A stretch of DNA of 64,000 bases from Streptomyces sp. RFCAC02 (GTDB lineage Bacteria > Actinomycetota > Actinomycetes > Streptomycetales > Streptomycetaceae). The position numbers and the translations under genes are program-made. The notes beneath the pieces were generated by a model. That model did no database searches. It was not told the origin of the DNA and saw only the letters and a program-made list of their open reading frames with translations. The DNA is taken from the NCBI RefSeq assembly GCF_004193175.1, contig NZ_SAUH01000001.1, forward strand, positions 5,241,501 through 5,305,500, read 5' to 3'. Positions 27,503 to 35,653 of this stretch are shown piece by piece. The stretch's first letter is position 1, and each line of letters opens with the position of its first letter.

Positions 27503-28239
27503 GTGTCCTGCCGCTGCGGCTCGCCGGCCCCCTGCAGTCCTGGGGGGCCGGTTCCCGCTTCGTACGCCGCACCACCGAGAACGCCCCCACGAAGAGTGGC
27601 GTCATCGGGCTGGTGGCCGCCGCCCTCGGCGTCGAACGCGCCGACGACACGGGCCTCGCACGGCTCACCGCCCTGCGGTTCGGGGTGCGCGTCGACCAGC
27701 CGGGCACGCGGATCCGTGACTTCCACACCGCCCACCACCAGGTGACCGAGGAGTCGATGCCGCTCACCGAGCGGTTCTACCTCGCGGACGCCGTCTTCCT
27801 CGCCGCGCTCGAAGGACCCCGCGACCTTCTGGAAGACATCCACACCGCCATGCGGGCTCCCGTCTACACGCCCAGTCTCGGGCGCCGGTCGTGCCCGCTG
27901 TCCCCGCCGGTCGAGCTGGACATCAGCGACGGCGCGTCCCTCGAAGACGTGCTGGAGGGCGAGCGCTGGCAGGCGTCGCCCTGGTACCAGCGGCAACTGC
28001 GCCACCAGCGCGAGGTGACACTCACGGTGCTCCACGAACCCGGGCCGGACTCCGACGCCGCCCGGGGCGACAGCCTGCGCGATCAGCCGTTGTCGTTCTC
28101 ACCCGCCAGGCGCCGCCACGCCCTGCGCACCGTCGTCACCCGCCGGGTGGAGGTGCCCAACCCGTGCGCCGCCACGCGCAGGGAACCGGTGCCCGCCCAC
28201 GACCCGTTCACCGCGTTCCCGGATGAGGATGCCCCCTGA
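27499..28239 (+). CDS. cas5e: Cas5e (CasD), Cascade subunit
   Basis: A 246-residue Cas5-family protein. It starts MSVLPLRLAGPLQSWGAGSR and continues RTTENAPTKSGVIGLVAAALG, the typical Cas5 opening; RDFHTAHHQVT and SLGRRSCPLSPPVEL follow. It caps the 5-prime handle of the crRNA and contacts Cse1. It overlaps cas7e (ATGA) and cas6e (TGATG). No HNH or other extra domain is seen. Confidence 0.95.
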   Translation: MSVLPLRLAGPLQSWGAGSRFVRRTTENAPTKSGVIGLVAAALGVERADDTGLARLTALRFGVRVDQPGTRIRDFHTAHHQVTEESMPLTERFYLADAVFLAALEGPRDLLEDIHTAMRAPVYTPSLGRRSCPLSPPVELDISDGASLEDVLEGERWQASPWYQRQLRHQREVTLTVLHEPGPDSDAARGDSLRDQPLSFSPARRRHALRTVVTRRVEVPNPCAATRREPVPAHDPFTAFPDEDAP

Positions 28240-28997
28240 TGTTCCTGACCCGCTTCCGTGTGAACACCGCACGCTCGGGCGGCCGGCGGCTGATCTCCTC
28301 ACCCCAGGTCACGCACGCCGCCGTCATGGCGTCCTTCCCGCAGCTCGTCCCGTCCGAGGGGAACGGCGCCCCCGGCGGTCCACGGGTGCTGTGGCGGCTG
28401 GACGCCAACGCGCCGGCCGAGGTGTTCCTGTTCATCGCCGCCCCGTACCGCCCGGATCTGACGCACCTCGTGGAGCAGGCGGGGTGGCCGCACGCCGTCA
28501 CCGACGGGGAACCGGGCTGGCGCACCCACCCGTACACGCCGTTCCTCGACCGCATCACGACCGGCAGCACGTGGGGTTTCCGCATCACCGCCAACCCGGT
28601 GCATTTCGTCCGCCGCAAGGAGAGCGAGCCGAGGAAGCGGACCGCCCACCGGACGCCCGTCCACCAAATGGGCTGGCTGCTCGAACAACAGGAGCACGCG
28701 GGCTTCCGGATCACGGAGAAGGCCGACGGCGAACGCCTGCTGCCCGACGGCACCACCCACCAGGGTCGTCCGTACCCCGGCGACCGCTACCACTTGACCG
28801 TCCGCGACGTGCGGCCTCTCGTCTTCCGGAAGCCCACCGCCACTTCGGACCGGAACCGGGCCACCATCGTCACCGCGACGTTCGACGGCCGCCTCGAAGT
28901 GACCAACGCTGACGTCCTGCGGCGCACCCTCACCCAAGGGCTGGGCAAGGCCAAGGCATACGGGTGCGGCCTCATGACGCTGGCGCCGATCTCATGA
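28239..28997 (+). CDS. cas6e: Cas6e (CasE), crRNA-processing endoribonuclease
   Basis: A 252-residue double-RRM endonuclease. The N-terminus MFLTRFRVNTARSGGRR leads to VTHAAVMASFP, whose His (about residue 26) matches the catalytic His of E. coli Cas6e. The Gly-rich loop is LGKAKAYGCGLMTLAP near the end, and RKRTAHRTPVHQMGWL is conserved. It cuts each array transcript at the base of the repeat hairpin. The repeats of both arrays can form the needed CCCCGCACGCGCGGGG hairpin. Confidence 0.95.
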   Translation: MFLTRFRVNTARSGGRRLISSPQVTHAAVMASFPQLVPSEGNGAPGGPRVLWRLDANAPAEVFLFIAAPYRPDLTHLVEQAGWPHAVTDGEPGWRTHPYTPFLDRITTGSTWGFRITANPVHFVRRKESEPRKRTAHRTPVHQMGWLLEQQEHAGFRITEKADGERLLPDGTTHQGRPYPGDRYHLTVRDVRPLVFRKPTATSDRNRATIVTATFDGRLEVTNADVLRRTLTQGLGKAKAYGCGLMTLAPIS

Positions 28998-29932
28998 GCA
29001 CCGTTTCGCAGCGCACAGCCCTCACCCCCAGGCACCTGACGCGCACGGCCGAACGTCTCTCGTTCGTCTACCTCGAACGGTGCGTTGTCCACCGCGACGC
29101 CAACGCCATCACGGCTGAGGACGCCGACGGGGTGCGCCACATCCCGTCGGCCACCATCGGCACGCTCCTTCTCGGACCCGGAACGCGCGTCACCCACCAG
29201 GCGATGAGCGTTCTCGGCGAGACCGGGGCGGCGGCCGTCTGGGTCGGTGAACGAGGCGTCCGTTACTACGCGTCCGGCCGCGCCCTCACCCGCTCGTCTG
29301 CACTCGTCGAGGCGCAGGCCACGGCATGGGCGAACCAGCGCACACGTCTCGCGGTGGCGCGTGCCATGTACCGGCTGCGGTTCCCCGACGAGGACCCGGC
29401 CGGTCTGACCCGGCAGGAACTCCTCGGACGCGAGGGCCGCCGCGTCAAGGACTGCTACCGCGCCCAGTCGGCCCGTACGGGTGTCCCCTGGCACGGACGC
29501 CACTACACGCCGGGCGACTTCGCCGACGGGGACACCGTCAACCAGGCGATCACGGCCGCCGCGCAGTGCATGTACGGGATCGCCCACGCCGTCATCACGT
29601 CACTCGGCTGCAGCCCGGCGCTCGGCTTCATCCACTCCGGCCATGAACTGTCGTTCGCGCTCGACGTCGCCGACCTCTACAAGACGGAGATCGGTATCCC
29701 CGTCGCGTTCGACGCCGCGGCCGAAGGGCCGGAGGACATCGGCTCGCGTACCCGCCGGGCTCTGCGCGACCGCATCACGGAACTCGGGCTGCTCGACCGC
29801 TGCGTGGACGACATCAGGAACCTGCTCGGCGTCACGTCGGACGACCGGGGCGAGGACGTCGTCCTCCTGCAGTCCGACCGGGGCACGGCGGTGGCCTCCG
29901 GGCTCAACTACGACGAGGAGCCGGGCTGGTGA
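28994..29932 (+). CDS. cas1e: Cas1e integrase
   Basis: A 312-residue Cas1. The metal ligands are in QELLGREGRRVKDCYR (Glu, about residue 148), FIHSGHELSFALDVADLYK (His about 219, Asp about 229-232). It forms the spacer-acquisition complex with Cas2 and inserts new spacers at the leader end. The start overlaps the cas6e stop by four bases; 10 in-frame codons upstream lie inside cas6e. With all residues present, adaptation may be active. Confidence 0.96.
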   Translation: MSTVSQRTALTPRHLTRTAERLSFVYLERCVVHRDANAITAEDADGVRHIPSATIGTLLLGPGTRVTHQAMSVLGETGAAAVWVGERGVRYYASGRALTRSSALVEAQATAWANQRTRLAVARAMYRLRFPDEDPAGLTRQELLGREGRRVKDCYRAQSARTGVPWHGRHYTPGDFADGDTVNQAITAAAQCMYGIAHAVITSLGCSPALGFIHSGHELSFALDVADLYKTEIGIPVAFDAAAEGPEDIGSRTRRALRDRITELGLLDRCVDDIRNLLGVTSDDRGEDVVLLQSDRGTAVASGLNYDEEPGW

Positions 29933-30279
29933 CGGTGATCGTCCTGACGAACTGCCCGGCGGGGCTGAGGGGTTTCCTCACACGCTGGCTTCTCGAAATC
30001 TCGGCGGGCGTGTTCATCGGGAGCCCGTCCGCGCGTGTACGCGACGTGCTGTGGGACGAGGTACGGCAGTACGCCGGCCAGGGCCGCGCACTCCTGGCAC
30101 ACACGGCGAACAACGAGCAGGGCTACATCTTCCGCACACACGACCACGCATGGCACCCGACAGACCACGAGGGCCTGACACTGATCCACCGCCCATCGAC
30201 CCCGCCACCCAACAGCGGGACCGGACCGAAAAAGGGCTGGAGCAAGGCGGCCAAACAACTCCGCTACGGCAGACGATGA
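29929..30279 (+). CDS. cas2e: Cas2e
   Basis: A 116-residue Cas2 of the I-E (CasB/ygbF-like) type. It starts MTVIVLTNCPAGLRGFLTRWLLEISAGVFIG and has WDEVRQYAGQGRALLAHTANNEQGY. It bridges two Cas1 dimers. The C-terminal tail after HRPST is basic and Gly/Lys-rich. It is the last gene of the operon; its stop lies 30 bp before the array 2 leader. Confidence 0.95.
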   Translation: MTVIVLTNCPAGLRGFLTRWLLEISAGVFIGSPSARVRDVLWDEVRQYAGQGRALLAHTANNEQGYIFRTHDHAWHPTDHEGLTLIHRPSTPPPNSGTGPKKGWSKAAKQLRYGRR

Positions 30280-30309
30280 CACCAGGCACCAATCACCCGT
30301 TCCACACCA

Positions 30310-30376
30310 AATGCCCGACTCCCCGAAGTTAAGTAAAACCAGCCCCACGACGCCGAAACACCGCAGCTCAACGAGA
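30310..30376 (+). promoter_or_regulatory. Leader of CRISPR array 2
   Basis: 67 bp from AATGCC to the first repeat, containing CGAAGTTAAGTAAAAC (30324-30339), 22 variable bases, CGCAGCTCA (30362-30370) and ACGAGA. The blocks and their spacing equal those of array 1, while the bases between them differ. This suggests that the conserved blocks are the functional anchors. Confidence 0.85.
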
Positions 30377-31198
30377 GTGCTCCCCGCACGCGCGGGGATG
30401 GTCCTCCGCACGGCCTGTGGACCGAGCAGGACCGTCAGTGCTCCCCGCACGCGCGGGGATGGTCCCGGCGCTGGTGACATGGCGGGAGCACGTCGCGAGT
30501 GCTCCCCGCACGCGCGGGGATGGTCCCTTGGGTCGGCGTTCACGCGGTCCGCTGAGTACGTGCTCCCCGCACGCGCGGGGATGGTCCCTGATCATTCAGG
30601 CGGTAGCGATCCGTGATCACGTGCTCCCCGCACGCGCGGGGATGGTCCCGGATGAGGAACGCCCCCTCGTCATCATGCTGGGTGCTCCCCGCACGCGCGG
30701 GGATGGTCCCGCGGGGATGGTGCGGGCCTCCGCACCGGCCCGGTGCTCCCCGCACGCGCGGGGATGGTCCCTCGCCAAGGACACGGTTCGCGTACATCGC
30801 GGAGTGCTCCCCGCACGCGCGGGGATGGTCCCAGCCCCACCGTCGGGACACAGCACGTCCCGCAGTGCTCCCCGCACGCGCGGGGATGGTCCCCGCAGCG
30901 CGGCGCTGGCATCCGACTGATGGGCGTGCTCCCCGCACGCGCGGGGATGGTCCCCCCGACTTCGAGGTCAACATGATGACGGGCGAGTGCTCCCCGCACG
31001 CGCGGGGATGGTCCCAAGACGGCCGGCCCCGGGATTGGGCACCGAGGGTGCTCCCCGCACGCGCGGGGATGGTCCCGCGACATGGGTGACGACGTCCTGG
31101 ATGGTGCCGTGCTCCCCGCACGCGCGGGGATGGTCCCACCGCCGCCAACCTGCTCCCCGGCCCCTACTTGTGCTCCCCGCATGCGCGGGGACGGCCCA
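30377..31198 (+). CRISPR. Type I-E CRISPR array 2 (14 repeats, 13 spacers, transcribed rightward)
   Basis: Fourteen 29-bp repeats at a strict 61-bp period, every spacer 32 bp. In crRNA sense the repeat starts GTGCTCCCCGCACG and ends CGCGGGGATGGTCCC, so it differs from array 1 at the first base only (G, not C). The first repeat ends in T instead of C. The last repeat (31170-31198) is degenerate, as expected at the trailer end. The sixth spacer (30711-30742) begins GCGGGGATGGT, identical to 11 bases of the repeat itself. The array ends 19 bp before the stop of the convergent methyltransferase. Confidence 0.98.
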
Positions 31199-31217
31199 TG
31201 TGGACCGCTCGTGTTCG

Positions 31218-32009
31218 TCACTCGGATGTGCTGGTGGCCGGTGGTGTCTCCAGTGCGAAGAGCATGAAGCACATCTTCGTCGAGAGGTCGTCGAACTCGT
31301 CGGGGTACAGCTCGCGGGCGGCCGGGTCGGGTCGTGGTTCGCTGATGACTGTCAGGCGGAAGCCGGCCGCTGTGAAAGCTTCGGTCATCGCGTGCAGTGG
31401 TCTGCGCCAGAAGGTCATCGGGGCGGGTTGGCCCACGAAGTCGTCCCATTCGTACGTGTAGCTGGTGGTCGCGTGGTAGTCGGGCCGAGGATTCTGCATC
31501 GCGTAGTCCACGAAAGGGTGCTGCACCGAAGCGATCAGGCGTCCGCCGGGCCTGAGTACTCGCCGCATCTCTGCCAGCGTCGGCCCCCAGTCCTCCAGGT
31601 AGTGCAGCACCAGCGAGGCGACGACATCGTCGAACGCGTCGTCGGCGAACGGCAGCGGGTCGCTCAGGTCGGCCACGTGCAGGGCCGCGTCCGCACCCAG
31701 CCGCCGTCGTGCCAGTTCCACCATCCCGGCGCTGGAGTCGAGGCCGGTGACGAGAGCCCCCCGATCGCGCAGCGCGGCGAACAGGGGGCCGGAGCCGCAG
31801 CCGGCGTCGAGAATCCGGCGGCCGGCCACGTCCCCCGCGAGGGACAGCATCGCGGGCCGCTCGTAGTAGGCGTTCAGGAGGCTGGTCTCGTTGAGGGCCG
31901 AATACGCCTCGGCGAAGCCGTCGTAGTCGTTCACCCGGGCCGCGGGGCCGGGCTCGGCGTGGTTCTCGGGGGTGGGCAAGCCGCGGTCTCCCTCTGGTCG
32001 TCCGGACAT
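31218..32009 (-). CDS. Class I SAM-dependent methyltransferase
   Basis: A 263-residue methyltransferase of the Methyltransf_11 type. Motif I is RRILDAGCGSGPLFAAL (about residues 65-81), the acidic loop is VTGLDSSAGMVELARRRL, and LPFADDAFDDVVASLVLHYLEDW gives motifs II-III. The substrate is unknown; the fold is used on many small molecules. It lies convergent to array 2 and is not part of the cas operon. The ATG at 32009 is the longest plausible start and lacks a strong ribosome site. Confidence 0.85.
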   Translation of the reverse strand: MSGRPEGDRGLPTPENHAEPGPAARVNDYDGFAEAYSALNETSLLNAYYERPAMLSLAGDVAGRRILDAGCGSGPLFAALRDRGALVTGLDSSAGMVELARRRLGADAALHVADLSDPLPFADDAFDDVVASLVLHYLEDWGPTLAEMRRVLRPGGRLIASVQHPFVDYAMQNPRPDYHATTSYTYEWDDFVGQPAPMTFWRRPLHAMTEAFTAAGFRLTVISEPRPDPAARELYPDEFDDLSTKMCFMLFALETPPATSTSE

Positions 32010-32105
32010 CTCGTGCCGGCGTCGTCCTCCTTCTCGACGCCGATTCGGGGCGTCCCGGTTTCGGGCTGTCGTCCAGGAGTCCGCACCGCGCGGGGGAGGC
32101 GGCGG

Positions 32106-32144
32106 CGACCGCCGTCCCGGTCGCAGGGGCCGGAACGGCGGTCG
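32106..32144 (-). terminator. Stem-loop after the CBM2 glycosidase gene
   Basis: CGACCGCCGT (32106-32115) pairs exactly with ACGGCGGTCG (32135-32144), and a further four pairs extend the stem. It lies 16 bp after the stop of the glycosidase gene. There is no T-run, as is common for terminators in very GC-rich genomes. Confidence 0.6.
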
Positions 32145-32159
32145 GGCGCGGGGGAGTCG

Positions 32160-34247
32160 TCAGGCCGTACGGCAGACGGTGCCGTTCAGTGTGAACGTCG
32201 TCGGTGTCGGGTTCGCGGCCTCGTTCGCGCCGACGAAGCCGAACGTCGCCGTCGAGCCGCCGGCCGGTGCCAGGAGTGCGTTGCCGCCCGTGTCCGTGGC
32301 GTGGACCCGTGTGCCGGAGCCGCTGACCTGCGCGTTCCACGCGCTCTGCACCGACTGGCCCGTGGCCGGCCAGACGAAGTCCAGTGTCCAGCCGTTGATC
32401 GGCGTGTCGCCCAGGTTCGAGACGGTCACCGAGGCGACGAAGCCGCTGCTCCAGCTCGTGTCCACGCGGTAGGTCACCAGGCACGTGCTGTCCCGTGGCG
32501 AGGTGGTCGCGAAGGTCAGCGGCTCGGACGGCCGGGACAGGTGCCCCGCCGCGTCACGGGCGAGGACGTTGACGGTGTGCTCCGTGCCCGGCGGCAGGTT
32601 GCGCAGGGTCAGCGACGTGTCGGTGGTCGTGCCGAGGAGCTGGGCGTTCGCACCCCCGGTCCGTTCGTACACCTCGTAGGCCACCGGCGCGCCGTCGGCG
32701 GCCGGCCAGCTCACGGTGGCCGTGGTGCTGTCGGCACCGGTGAGCCGCGGAGCGCCCGGCGCGCCGACCGCCGCGCCGCCCGACTGCGGGGAGACGGTGA
32801 TGGTGGTGATCGAGTACGGCGGGAGGATCTGCGGGCCGTCCCCGGCCGCGGCGACCCGTGTGACGTCGGTGTCGCCCCGTGCGTAACGGTGGACGACCGG
32901 GGCTCCCGGTCCGGGCGTGAAGGAGGCGTAGTCGATGTCCGCCCGGTGCGCGGTGTCGGGGTCCTTGTTGATGAGCATGACGCTCAGGTCGCCGTCCGCC
33001 CGGTGCACGGCGTGGACGGACACCTCGTCGCTGCTGGACGAGGCGGCCACCATGGTGTCGCCCGGCCCGCCGAGCGTGGTCAGGGACTTGATGCCGTAGT
33101 ACGGGTGGAACGGGGTGTGCAGCGGCGGTTGGCACACGTCTCCGATGCAACCGCCGCTGGACAGCAGGCCGGCGTCGTTGAAGTCGGTCTCGCCGTCGAC
33201 CTCGTTCACCTCGGTCGGTCCGTTGTGCGTGTTCCACCAGTCGACGTTGAAGACGCCGTTCTCCAGGGCGGTCATGTAGACGTCGGCGGCGAACAGGCCG
33301 TTGGGGCGGCTGTTCTGCTGGACGTTCGAGTTGACCTCGGTGAGCGCGATGCCGATCTCGGCGGAACGGTCCCCCGCGTACCGGTCGATCTGCCGGCGGA
33401 CCTCCCGCAGTTGCCCGGGGAGCCGGGCGACGCGGTCCAGCGCCTCGTCGGCGGTGGCGCCGCCCGGGTACGAGTGCACGACGGCGAAGTCGATGGTGTC
33501 GGCGACCATGGACAGCACCGTGTGGTTCCAGTCGGCGCTGTCGCCGGGGCCGGTGATGCCGTCCGGCCAGTCGCCGGGGGTGGTGAGGACGACGCCGATG
33601 CTGATGGACGGGTCGACGGCCCGCATGGCCTCGGCGTAGGCGAGGACGTTGCGCGCGTACTCGGCGGGGCTCTTGTCCGGGTGGTCGTCGGCCTCCCAGC
33701 CGGCGCCGTAATGGCCGTTGCCGTAGATCTCGTTGCCGATCTCCCAGTACTTCGCGCCGTACCCGCGTGTGATGTTGGCGTAGCGGACCCACTCGGCGGC
33801 CTCTTCGGGCGTGCCCGTGCCGTAGTTCGCGATGATGATCGGCTGCGCGCCGGTGGCCCGCACCGTGCCCATGAAGTCGTCGAACCCGGTGCCGGGCGCG
33901 ACGTAGCCGCCGGGTGCGGTGTGGTCCTCCCAGTGGTAGATGTCGCCGTACGAGCCGCCGGGGTAGCGCATCGCGCCGATGCCGGCGTCGCCCATCAGCG
34001 TGGCGACCTCGGGGTCGTTCATGTGGGCGTCCCAGATGGCGGTGTTGACGCCGAACGCCGCCTCGTCGAGCGTGCCGAGGCCCAGGGCGGCGTTGACCGA
34101 GACCTCGACGTCCGGCGTGTCGGCCGTGTCGGCGGCTGCCGGTGTCCGGTCGGCCACCGCGAGGGCGGTGGTCAGGGCGCAGGCCAGCGCGGCGGTCAGT
34201 ACCCGGACCGTACGGGTCCGGCCGGGTGGCCGGTGTGCGAGCAGCAT
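32160..34247 (-). CDS. Secreted clan-A glycoside hydrolase with FnIII and CBM2 domains
   Basis: A 695-residue secreted enzyme. A signal peptide spans about residues 1-40 (RTVRVLTAALACALTTALAVA). The catalytic barrel follows; KYWEIGNEIYGN (acid/base Glu about 173) and GIALTEVNSN (nucleophile Glu about 304) fit the arabinofuranosidase-like GH51/GH39 side of clan A. A fibronectin III domain (about 485-570) and a C-terminal family 2 cellulose-binding module (two Cys, conserved Trp in SWSSGF, NGWTLDF, SAWNA) complete it. It probably attacks hemicellulose side chains while bound to cellulose. A CebR-type operator lies 70 bp upstream. ATG 34247 follows AAGGGA. Confidence 0.85.
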   Translation of the reverse strand: MLLAHRPPGRTRTVRVLTAALACALTTALAVADRTPAAADTADTPDVEVSVNAALGLGTLDEAAFGVNTAIWDAHMNDPEVATLMGDAGIGAMRYPGGSYGDIYHWEDHTAPGGYVAPGTGFDDFMGTVRATGAQPIIIANYGTGTPEEAAEWVRYANITRGYGAKYWEIGNEIYGNGHYGAGWEADDHPDKSPAEYARNVLAYAEAMRAVDPSISIGVVLTTPGDWPDGITGPGDSADWNHTVLSMVADTIDFAVVHSYPGGATADEALDRVARLPGQLREVRRQIDRYAGDRSAEIGIALTEVNSNVQQNSRPNGLFAADVYMTALENGVFNVDWWNTHNGPTEVNEVDGETDFNDAGLLSSGGCIGDVCQPPLHTPFHPYYGIKSLTTLGGPGDTMVAASSSSDEVSVHAVHRADGDLSVMLINKDPDTAHRADIDYASFTPGPGAPVVHRYARGDTDVTRVAAAGDGPQILPPYSITTITVSPQSGGAAVGAPGAPRLTGADSTTATVSWPAADGAPVAYEVYERTGGANAQLLGTTTDTSLTLRNLPPGTEHTVNVLARDAAGHLSRPSEPLTFATTSPRDSTCLVTYRVDTSWSSGFVASVTVSNLGDTPINGWTLDFVWPATGQSVQSAWNAQVSGSGTRVHATDTGGNALLAPAGGSTATFGFVGANEAANPTPTTFTLNGTVCRTA

Positions 34248-34316
34248 GGGCGTGGTCCCTTCGCAGGCGGGCACGGGAGCCCGGCCGCCGGGCTCAGCAG
34301 CACGGCGCCGAGCGTC

Positions 34317-34330
34317 TGGGAGCGCTCCCA
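34317..34330. promoter_or_regulatory. CebR-type operator
   Basis: TGGGAGCGCTCCCA is a perfect 14-bp palindrome identical to the operator of the cellobiose/cellotriose repressor CebR in Streptomyces. It lies between the CBM2 glycosidase and the LacI gene and could control both. The match to the published site is from memory of the consensus. Confidence 0.85.
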
Positions 34331-34489
34331 TAATGGAGACGGGGCATGGACAGGTCAATGAGTCGGGGTGGAGAATTTCCCGGCCGCCGCGCGGAGAACG
34401 CAACAGCCGCCGGAGCGGGGACGGCCGGCCTTCCCGGTGCCACAATGGCGGCCGTGGAGGCACCCGTTGGCGGATCGGGGGAGGGCACC

Positions 34490-35542
34490 ATGGCCGGCAG
34501 CGCATCCGGGGGACCTCCCGGGAAGCCCGACGCGTCCCGGCCGGTCACGATCGCGTACATCGCCGAGTCGGCGGGAGTGTCGGTCCCGACCGTGTCGAAG
34601 GTGATCAACGGCAAGTCGGGGGTGTCCGCGCGGACGCGCGCCCGCGTCGAGGAGCTGGTCGACCGGCACGGTTACCGCAGGCCCGCCGGCGCCGGCCGCA
34701 GCAACGTGGTGGAGCTCGTCTTCCGCGAACTGCGCGACCTGTGGGCCGTGGAGATCATCCGGGGTGTGGAACGCGTCGCCCGCGAGCACCGGGTCGGCGT
34801 GCTGGTCTCGGAGTTCGGGCTGCACGACGCCGGCCCGCGCACCTGGGACGACACGGTCTCCCGGCGGCCGAACTGTGTCCTGTCGGTGGCCCAGCTCTCC
34901 GAGGCCGAACGCGGACAACTGCGCGCGAAGGGCATCCCGTTCGTCGTCTTCGACCCGACCGCCGAACTGCCGGACGACGTGCCGTTCGTCGGCGCCACGA
35001 ACTGGTCGGGCGGCCGGGCCGCGACCCGTCACCTCATCGGCCTCGGGCACCGCCGCATCGGCGTGGTCGCCGGTCCGGAGGACGTACTGTGCTGCCGGGC
35101 GCGGCTGGACGGGCACCGGTCGGCGCTCCGGCAGGCAGGACTGCCGGACGGGCCGGAGCTGGTCGTGCACGCCGACCTCACCCGCGAGGACGGCTGGGCG
35201 GCGGCGCGCCGGCTGCTCGCGCGCCCGGACCGGCCGACCGCGATCTGCACCGCGAACGACCTGCAGGCCCTCGGCGTCTACCGGGCGGCGCGCGAGGCGG
35301 GCCTGCGGATTCCCGGCGACCTGAGTGTGGTCGGTTTCGACGACCTGCCGGTCGTCGCGTGGGTCGATCCGCCCCTGACCACCGTCCACCAGCCCCTCAC
35401 CGAGATGGCAGCGGCGGCGACCGAGCTGGCGCTCGCGCTCGGGCGCGGTGAGAAGGCGCCGCAGCTCGGTCTCGAGATCGCCACGACCCTGACCGTCCGG
35501 GAGAGCACCGCGCCGCCGGGGAGCGAACTCGCGGACCGTTGA
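34490..35542 (+). CDS. LacI-family repressor for plant-polysaccharide genes
   Basis: A 350-residue LacI protein. The helix-turn-helix is VTIAYIAESAGVSVPTVSKVINGKSGVS (about residues 17-44) with a hinge, followed by a periplasmic-binding-protein-like sugar domain (LGHRRIGVVAGP, PTAICTANDLQALGVYRAARE, SVVGFDDLPVVAWVDPPLTTV). ATG 34490 is chosen because GGGGGAGGG lies just before it; 48 in-frame codons upstream are low complexity. It is divergent from the CBM2 glycosidase and 111 bp before the GH43 gene. The SVSVPTVSKVINGK helix resembles the xylan/arabinan subgroup. The ligand is likely a pentose or oligosaccharide. Confidence 0.88.
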   Translation: MAGSASGGPPGKPDASRPVTIAYIAESAGVSVPTVSKVINGKSGVSARTRARVEELVDRHGYRRPAGAGRSNVVELVFRELRDLWAVEIIRGVERVAREHRVGVLVSEFGLHDAGPRTWDDTVSRRPNCVLSVAQLSEAERGQLRAKGIPFVVFDPTAELPDDVPFVGATNWSGGRAATRHLIGLGHRRIGVVAGPEDVLCCRARLDGHRSALRQAGLPDGPELVVHADLTREDGWAAARRLLARPDRPTAICTANDLQALGVYRAAREAGLRIPGDLSVVGFDDLPVVAWVDPPLTTVHQPLTEMAAAATELALALGRGEKAPQLGLEIATTLTVRESTAPPGSELADR

Positions 35543-35593
35543 CCGCCCTTGGTACCCCCGTTAGCCTCGCCGGGAAACTGTCGGCCCGCCGGG

Positions 35594-35606
35594 GCGAAAC
35601 TTTCGC
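35594..35606. promoter_or_regulatory. LacI-type palindrome before the GH43 gene
   Basis: GCGAAA-C-TTTCGC is a perfect dyad. It contains the CGAA/TTCG half-sites described for xylan and xylose regulators (BxlR type) of Streptomyces. It sits between the LacI stop and the GH43 start, so it is the likely target of the neighbouring LacI protein. Confidence 0.7.
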
Positions 35607-35653
35607 GGCGTGCGCGCCCGTGTCCCGCACCCATGAGAGGACTGGCCAGGAGC

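Noticed and set aside
30368..31148. ORFs inside CRISPR array 2
   Set aside because: Same artefact of repeats without stops; no ribosome sites and no family resemblance.
20121..31169. Spacers targeting genes in this window
   Set aside because: Comparing spacers with the window by eye gave no convincing match. A proper search would be needed to exclude partial matches.
30987..34361. 1,124-residue ORF spanning the array 2 end, the methyltransferase and the glycosidase on the plus strand
   Set aside because: It is antisense to two clear genes and starts inside a CRISPR array; no domains are visible.
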